From Cystobacter ferrugineus (GTDB taxonomy: Bacteria > Myxococcota > Myxococcia > Myxococcales > Myxococcaceae), in NCBI RefSeq assembly GCF_001887355.1, contig NZ_MPIN01000004.1, forward strand, positions 535,733 through 599,732: DNA of 64,000 bases. The letters are read 5' to 3'. Below, piece by piece: positions 57,535 to 64,000 of this stretch (within the stretch, counting starts at the first letter, position 1; every line of letters starts with the position of its first letter). The position numbers and the translations under genes are program-made. The notes below the pieces were generated by a model. That model saw only the letters and a list, made by a program, of their open reading frames with translations, searched no databases and had not been told where the DNA came from.

Positions 57535-57817
57535 GTCTGGGCCCCAATACGTAGGGCACCCAATGCGCGAACAGTTCCCAGACGTCGATGCCTTGATTGG
57601 ATAAGAGCCGGTCCACCTGTTTCACGCCATGCTTGCTTCGGGTGCCCCGGGCCCAGGCCAGGGCCTTCCCAATGAGATGGAGCCCCAGACTGGCCGCGTG
57701 AATGACACCCAGGACGGCATAGGACAAGGAGAGAATACGCTTGGCGTGCAGGTCCTCCTCGAAGAGAGACTCCAGGAAAGCATGCACCTGCTGGTCATTG
57801 AGGCGAGGCTTGCGCAT
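57535..57817 (-). pseudogene. IS4-family transposase, N-terminal fragment
   Basis: From ATG 57817: MRKPRLNDQQVHAFLESLF, then HAKRILSLSYAVLGVIHAAS and KHGVKQVDRLLSNQGIDVW, typical of IS4-type transposases. Only about 94 of ~400 residues remain; the frame decays past YVLGPR near 57535. No DDE residues are left, so it is inactive. Confidence 0.75.
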
Positions 57818-57907
57818 GACCGCAAAAGTAATCACGCCGAGCCTACTTCGTGCACCAATCAACCTACACGCCGCTCCCTTGCTCCCCTGCTAAAATGAGG
57901 GGATGGC

Positions 57908-60991
<3,084 letters not shown>

Positions 60992-61006
60992 GGTGCTCTC
61001 GCCTCC

Positions 61007-62218
61007 CTAGTGGGAATGGCCCTCGCCCATGCTCTCGCGCGAGAGCTCGGACTTGAGGATGAACGCGCCCTGGGTGACGACGGATGTGCCCGGATCCACG
61101 CCGGAGACGAGCTCCACCTCCGTTCCGGAGCCGAGGCCCGTGCGCACCTCCACCGGCTTGAAGGCCCCAGGCCCCTCCGGGACGAAGACGACCTGCCGGG
61201 CTCCCAGCTTCTGCACCGCCTCGCGCGGCACGACGAGCCGCGGGGGCGCGGCGGGATCTCCCGGGTCCGTGGCGATCTCCGCCTGGGCGAACATGCCCGG
61301 CTTGAGCGCTCCGTCCTGGTTGTCCACCCCCACGCGCACCGGCACCGTGCGCGTCTTCTCGTGGATGATGTCCCCCACGTACTCCACCTTCCCCTGGAAG
61401 CGCCGGCCCGGCAGCGCCGCGACCGTGATGTCCACGCGCTGCCCCGTCTTCACCTCCGATACACGCACCTCCGTCACGTCCAGCAGCACCCACAGCGTGG
61501 AGAGGTCCCCCACGGTGAAGAGCGTCGTGGTGGCCTCCACCGCCTGGCCCACGGTGCCGGTGATCTCCACCACCGTGCCGTCCAGTGGGCTGAGGGCCGG
61601 CAAGCGCGTGCTGTAGTGCTCGTTGCCGCGCAGGGCGGCGATCTCCGCGTCGGACAGGCCGAGCGCATGCAGCCGTCCATCCACCGCGTTGCGCTCGGCC
61701 TGCGCCGTCACGAAGGTGCTCTCCGCCTCGCGCATCTCCCGCTCACTGGTGATGCCCTTGTCGAGCAGCTCCTTCTCGCGGCGGTAGTTGTCCTCGGCCA
61801 CCCGCGCCTTCGTCGCCGCCGACAGGTAGTCCGCTCGCGCCCGCCCCAGCTCCGGGCTCTCCAGGTAGGCCAGCACCTGTCCCTTCTTCACCCGCTGCCC
61901 CAGGTTCACATCGATGCTCGACAGCCGCCCCGGCACCCGCGCGGCCACCTGCGCCACTCCTCGTTGTGTGAAGGACACCCGCGCCGGCGCGGTGAGCCCC
62001 ACCGACAACGACTTGCTCTGGACCTCCCGCGTCTGGATCCGCGCCGAGCGCATCGCCTCGGGCGTGAGCCGCACCACCTGCTCGCCGTGCTCCTCCCCGG
62101 CGGGGTGCTCCTCTCCGGCGTGTGCCGCGTCTTCCTCGTGCGGGTGGCCTCCCGAGGACTTCGAGCAGCCGGCTCCGAGCCACACCAGCAGCACGCCCAG
62201 CAGGGTCCTCGCCTTCAT
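61007..62218 (-). CDS. RND efflux periplasmic adaptor (CzcB/CusB-like) lipoprotein
   Basis: 403 residues. Lipoprotein signal LGAGC. A His/Glu-rich stretch follows (HPHEEDAAHAGEEHPAGEEHGE), probably a metal scavenger, and the protein ends GEGHSH. The membrane-fusion fold is clear: RVSFTQRGVAQVAARVPGRL (barrel-sandwich), a helical hairpin (TKARVAEDNYRREKELLDKG), and LWVLLDVTEVRVSEVKTGQ. It links the inner-membrane pump to TolC. Its ATG overlaps the upstream gene's stop (ATGA). Confidence 0.94.
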   Translation of the reverse strand: MKARTLLGVLLVWLGAGCSKSSGGHPHEEDAAHAGEEHPAGEEHGEQVVRLTPEAMRSARIQTREVQSKSLSVGLTAPARVSFTQRGVAQVAARVPGRLSSIDVNLGQRVKKGQVLAYLESPELGRARADYLSAATKARVAEDNYRREKELLDKGITSEREMREAESTFVTAQAERNAVDGRLHALGLSDAEIAALRGNEHYSTRLPALSPLDGTVVEITGTVGQAVEATTTLFTVGDLSTLWVLLDVTEVRVSEVKTGQRVDITVAALPGRRFQGKVEYVGDIIHEKTRTVPVRVGVDNQDGALKPGMFAQAEIATDPGDPAAPPRLVVPREAVQKLGARQVVFVPEGPGAFKPVEVRTGLGSGTEVELVSGVDPGTSVVTQGAFILKSELSRESMGEGHSH

Positions 62219-63444
62219 GGCAGGCTCCCGAGTGCGCTCTGGAGCTGGGCCTCGGCGATGTGCAGCTCCGCGAGGGCCTCGATGGAGCCGCGCCGGGCAT
62301 CGAGTGCTTCCCGGCGGATGACGAGCAGTTGGAAGAAGTCCACCTTGCCCGCCCGGTAGGCCTCGTTGACGAGCACGAGGTTCTGCTGGAGCGCCTCCAG
62401 CACGTCCGCTCCGTACACGGCCATCGCGGCGCGTGCGTTCTGGTAGCGCTCCAGGGCCAGGGCCACCTCCGAGCGCACCATCCGCTCCGTGGCCTCGAGC
62501 GTGGCCTGGGCCTGGAGCTGTCGCGCGGTGCCGAGCCCCCGGGCCGCCTGGTTGCGGTTGAAGAGCGGCAGCTCGATGCCCAGCGTCCCCTGGACGATGT
62601 GGGCGCCTTCCTCGCGCGACCAGGTGGCGCCCAGGCGCGGCACGGGCAGCGCCTCGCGCGAGGCGAGCTTCACCTCGGCGCGCGCCGCGTCCAGCTCGGC
62701 GCGCGCGGCCTTCACCTCGGCCCGTTGCGCGAGCGCCCGCTCCATCAAGGCCTCGAGAGGTGGTGGCTCGGCTTCATCGGGCTTCCAGTCTTCCGACAGG
62801 CGTGGGACGTCGGTGGGCTCCAGACCCAACAGCAGGCGCAGCTCCGCGAGCGCCAGGCTCCGGCGCTGCACCGAGAGCACGCGCTCGTGCGCGGCCCGGC
62901 CCATCTCCACCCGCGCGGTATTCACCTCGATGCGCGAGGCGGCTCCCGCCGTCAGCCGCTCCTCGGCGGCCCTCAGTGCTTGTTCCGCGAGGAGCCGTCC
63001 CTCGTCATCCAGGCGCAGCTCCTGCTCGGCCGCCAGCAGCCGGGCGAAGGCGCCGCGCACCTCGGCGGCCACGGTCACCCGGAGCGCCTGGAGCCGTGCC
63101 TCGCTCGCGGCGAGCTGGGCCTCCGCGGCCTCCTGGCGGGCGCCCCGCTGGCCGAGCAGCTCGAGCCGCTGGCTCACTCCCAACGAGACGTCGAGGCTCT
63201 GGCCGGGGCTCTCCCCGCCTTGCCTCCACCGGGGCCCCACGGCGCCCTGCAGTTGCGGATTCTCCTGGGCGAGGAGCGAGGCGCCTTCCAGCCGGGCGCG
63301 GGCACTGGCCGCCTCGGCCCGGGTGGAGATGAGGCGGGGACTGCGTTCGAGGGCGATCGCCACCGACTCCTCCACGGTCAACGTGTGGGGCGCGGGAGCG
63401 GACTGGAGGAACAGACAAATCGACAGGGACAGGGGGGAGAGCAC
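62215..63444 (-). CDS. TolC family outer-membrane efflux protein
   Basis: 409 residues from a GTG at 63444, with a weak ribosome site. Signal stretch ends SAPAP. Long coiled-coil helices and repeats typical of OEP proteins: VEESVAIALERSPRLISTRAEAASARARLEGA at the front, and a second repeat beginning LMERALAQRAEVKAARAELDAARAEV. The outer-membrane channel of the metal pump, coupled to the adaptor gene. Confidence 0.92.
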   Translation of the reverse strand: MLSPLSLSICLFLQSAPAPHTLTVEESVAIALERSPRLISTRAEAASARARLEGASLLAQENPQLQGAVGPRWRQGGESPGQSLDVSLGVSQRLELLGQRGARQEAAEAQLAASEARLQALRVTVAAEVRGAFARLLAAEQELRLDDEGRLLAEQALRAAEERLTAGAASRIEVNTARVEMGRAAHERVLSVQRRSLALAELRLLLGLEPTDVPRLSEDWKPDEAEPPPLEALMERALAQRAEVKAARAELDAARAEVKLASREALPVPRLGATWSREEGAHIVQGTLGIELPLFNRNQAARGLGTARQLQAQATLEATERMVRSEVALALERYQNARAAMAVYGADVLEALQQNLVLVNEAYRAGKVDFFQLLVIRREALDARRGSIEALAELHIAEAQLQSALGSLP

Positions 63445-63621
63445 GGCGGCACCAGCGAGGCCAGGAGAGGGAAACCCAACGGCGGGAAACCTCCACGGGA
63501 AGACGGGTGCGCGCGGACCAGGGGTCCGGCACCTCTTCCCGGGGAGGACGGTTCCTCCGGGGCCTCGGTTCGCCTCGACGTGCGGTTCAGCTCAACGGAC
63601 GAGTGACACGAAGCCCGGGGC

Positions 63622-63984
63622 TCACGCGCGGATGGGTGGCCTCAGCAGCCGGACACCGGGCCGTTCGGCCACGGCCTCGTGGATGAAGGGCGTGCGGGGC
63701 GATTCCCGGACGTCGAGCAACACGAGGCCAGGCATCACCGTGGGCAGCAGGGACTGGCTCGCACAGCACCGGCAGTGGTGCTCGGTGGGGCCGCATCCGT
63801 GCTCGTCGCTCGACTGCTGGCCCGCCTGGAATGGCTCCAGGTGCGCCACATGGCCGGACGCCGCGTAGTCGGCGACCAACTCCAGCGCCTCGCCAAAGGC
63901 GGGCACCAGGCCGTTGATCAGCGCGAGCACGAGGAGCAGACGCAGCACACCCCCGGACGTAGCGCATGCGCTGCTCCGTCGCAA
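63622..63984 (-). CDS. Small His/Cys-rich protein heading the metal-efflux operon
   Basis: Up to 120 residues from TTG 63984; the frame is open to the window edge, so the true start could lie beyond, and a GTG at 63948 would also give a signal peptide. Hydrophobic start LRLLLVLALINGLVPAFG, then a metal-binding-looking cluster DEHGCGPTEHHCRCCASQ near residue 65, with a short tail ending RPPIRA. It resembles CzcI-type proteins that sit in front of czc operons, an analogy from position and composition only. 177 bp separate it from the TolC gene. Confidence 0.65.
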   Translation of the reverse strand: MRRSSACATSGGVLRLLLVLALINGLVPAFGEALELVADYAASGHVAHLEPFQAGQQSSDEHGCGPTEHHCRCCASQSLLPTVMPGLVLLDVRESPRTPFIHEAVAERPGVRLLRPPIRA

Positions 63985-64000
63985 CCGTCTCCCTCTTCTC

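Overview
The window is high-GC DNA with long ORFs on both strands, tight operons and frequent ATGA/GTGA start-stop overlaps. It looks like a chromosomal segment of a myxobacterium (Myxococcota, probably suborder Cystobacterineae such as Archangium, Cystobacter or Melittangium). Supporting signs are a Ser/Thr protein kinase, a MYXO-CTERM-like anchored surface protein paired with an outer-membrane barrel, orphan and hybrid histidine kinases, many lipoproteins and a lone terpene synthase. No rRNA, tRNA or CRISPR array was seen. All family assignments come from reading motifs, not from database searches.

Region 1 (1-11.3 kb, minus strand) encodes very large, apparently cell-envelope-directed proteins: an SH3b protein, a 1840-residue protein with a C39-like cysteine peptidase front end and an M23-like segment, and a 717-residue protein ending in a SleB-like wall hydrolase domain. 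A Ser/Thr kinase follows and runs off the left edge. Upstream is a GNAT-like protein with cyclic-nucleotide-binding domains. Region 2 (11.5-28.3 kb) is mostly core: proline iminopeptidase, a CocE/NonD hydrolase, uppS-cdsA-rseP (no dxr between them), rlpA, tsaB, a DUF3943 membrane pair, a Usg-like dehydrogenase homologue without the catalytic Cys, the MYXO-CTERM/barrel/PKD lipoprotein trio and a fused MoaD-MoaE. It ends in a two-gene AAA ATPase plus TOPRIM-like module that could be a defence system.

Region 3 (28.4-37.0 kb) holds a P-loop kinase, an FHA-like membrane protein, a terpene synthase, a hybrid histidine kinase, a second M50 protease, a NUDIX hydrolase, a lipoprotein and acs. Region 4 (37.0-43.4 kb) is an accessory island: an N6-adenine methylase gene overlaps a PD-(D/E)XK nuclease-like gene. 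On one side is a Cys-rich peptide remnant. On the other is a broken copy of part of the metal-efflux gene found 17 kb away, then a multiply frameshifted carboxypeptidase-regulatory-like pseudogene.

Region 5 (43.4-55.8 kb) carries regulator-plus-target pairs with visible operator-like palindromes: MarR/FUSC exporter, GlxA/isonitrile-hydratase-like protein and TetR/WrbA-like flavodoxin. It also has an RCC1-repeat lipoprotein, an orphan histidine kinase, an ECF sigma operon and a beta-propeller lipoprotein. Region 6 (55.9-64 kb) is a decayed stretch with a 58-residue ORF, a frameshifted lipoprotein, a 131-residue unknown, two transposase fragments and two copies of a covarying stem-loop repeat. 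The window ends with a CzcCBA-type RND metal-efflux operon led by a His/Cys-rich small protein.
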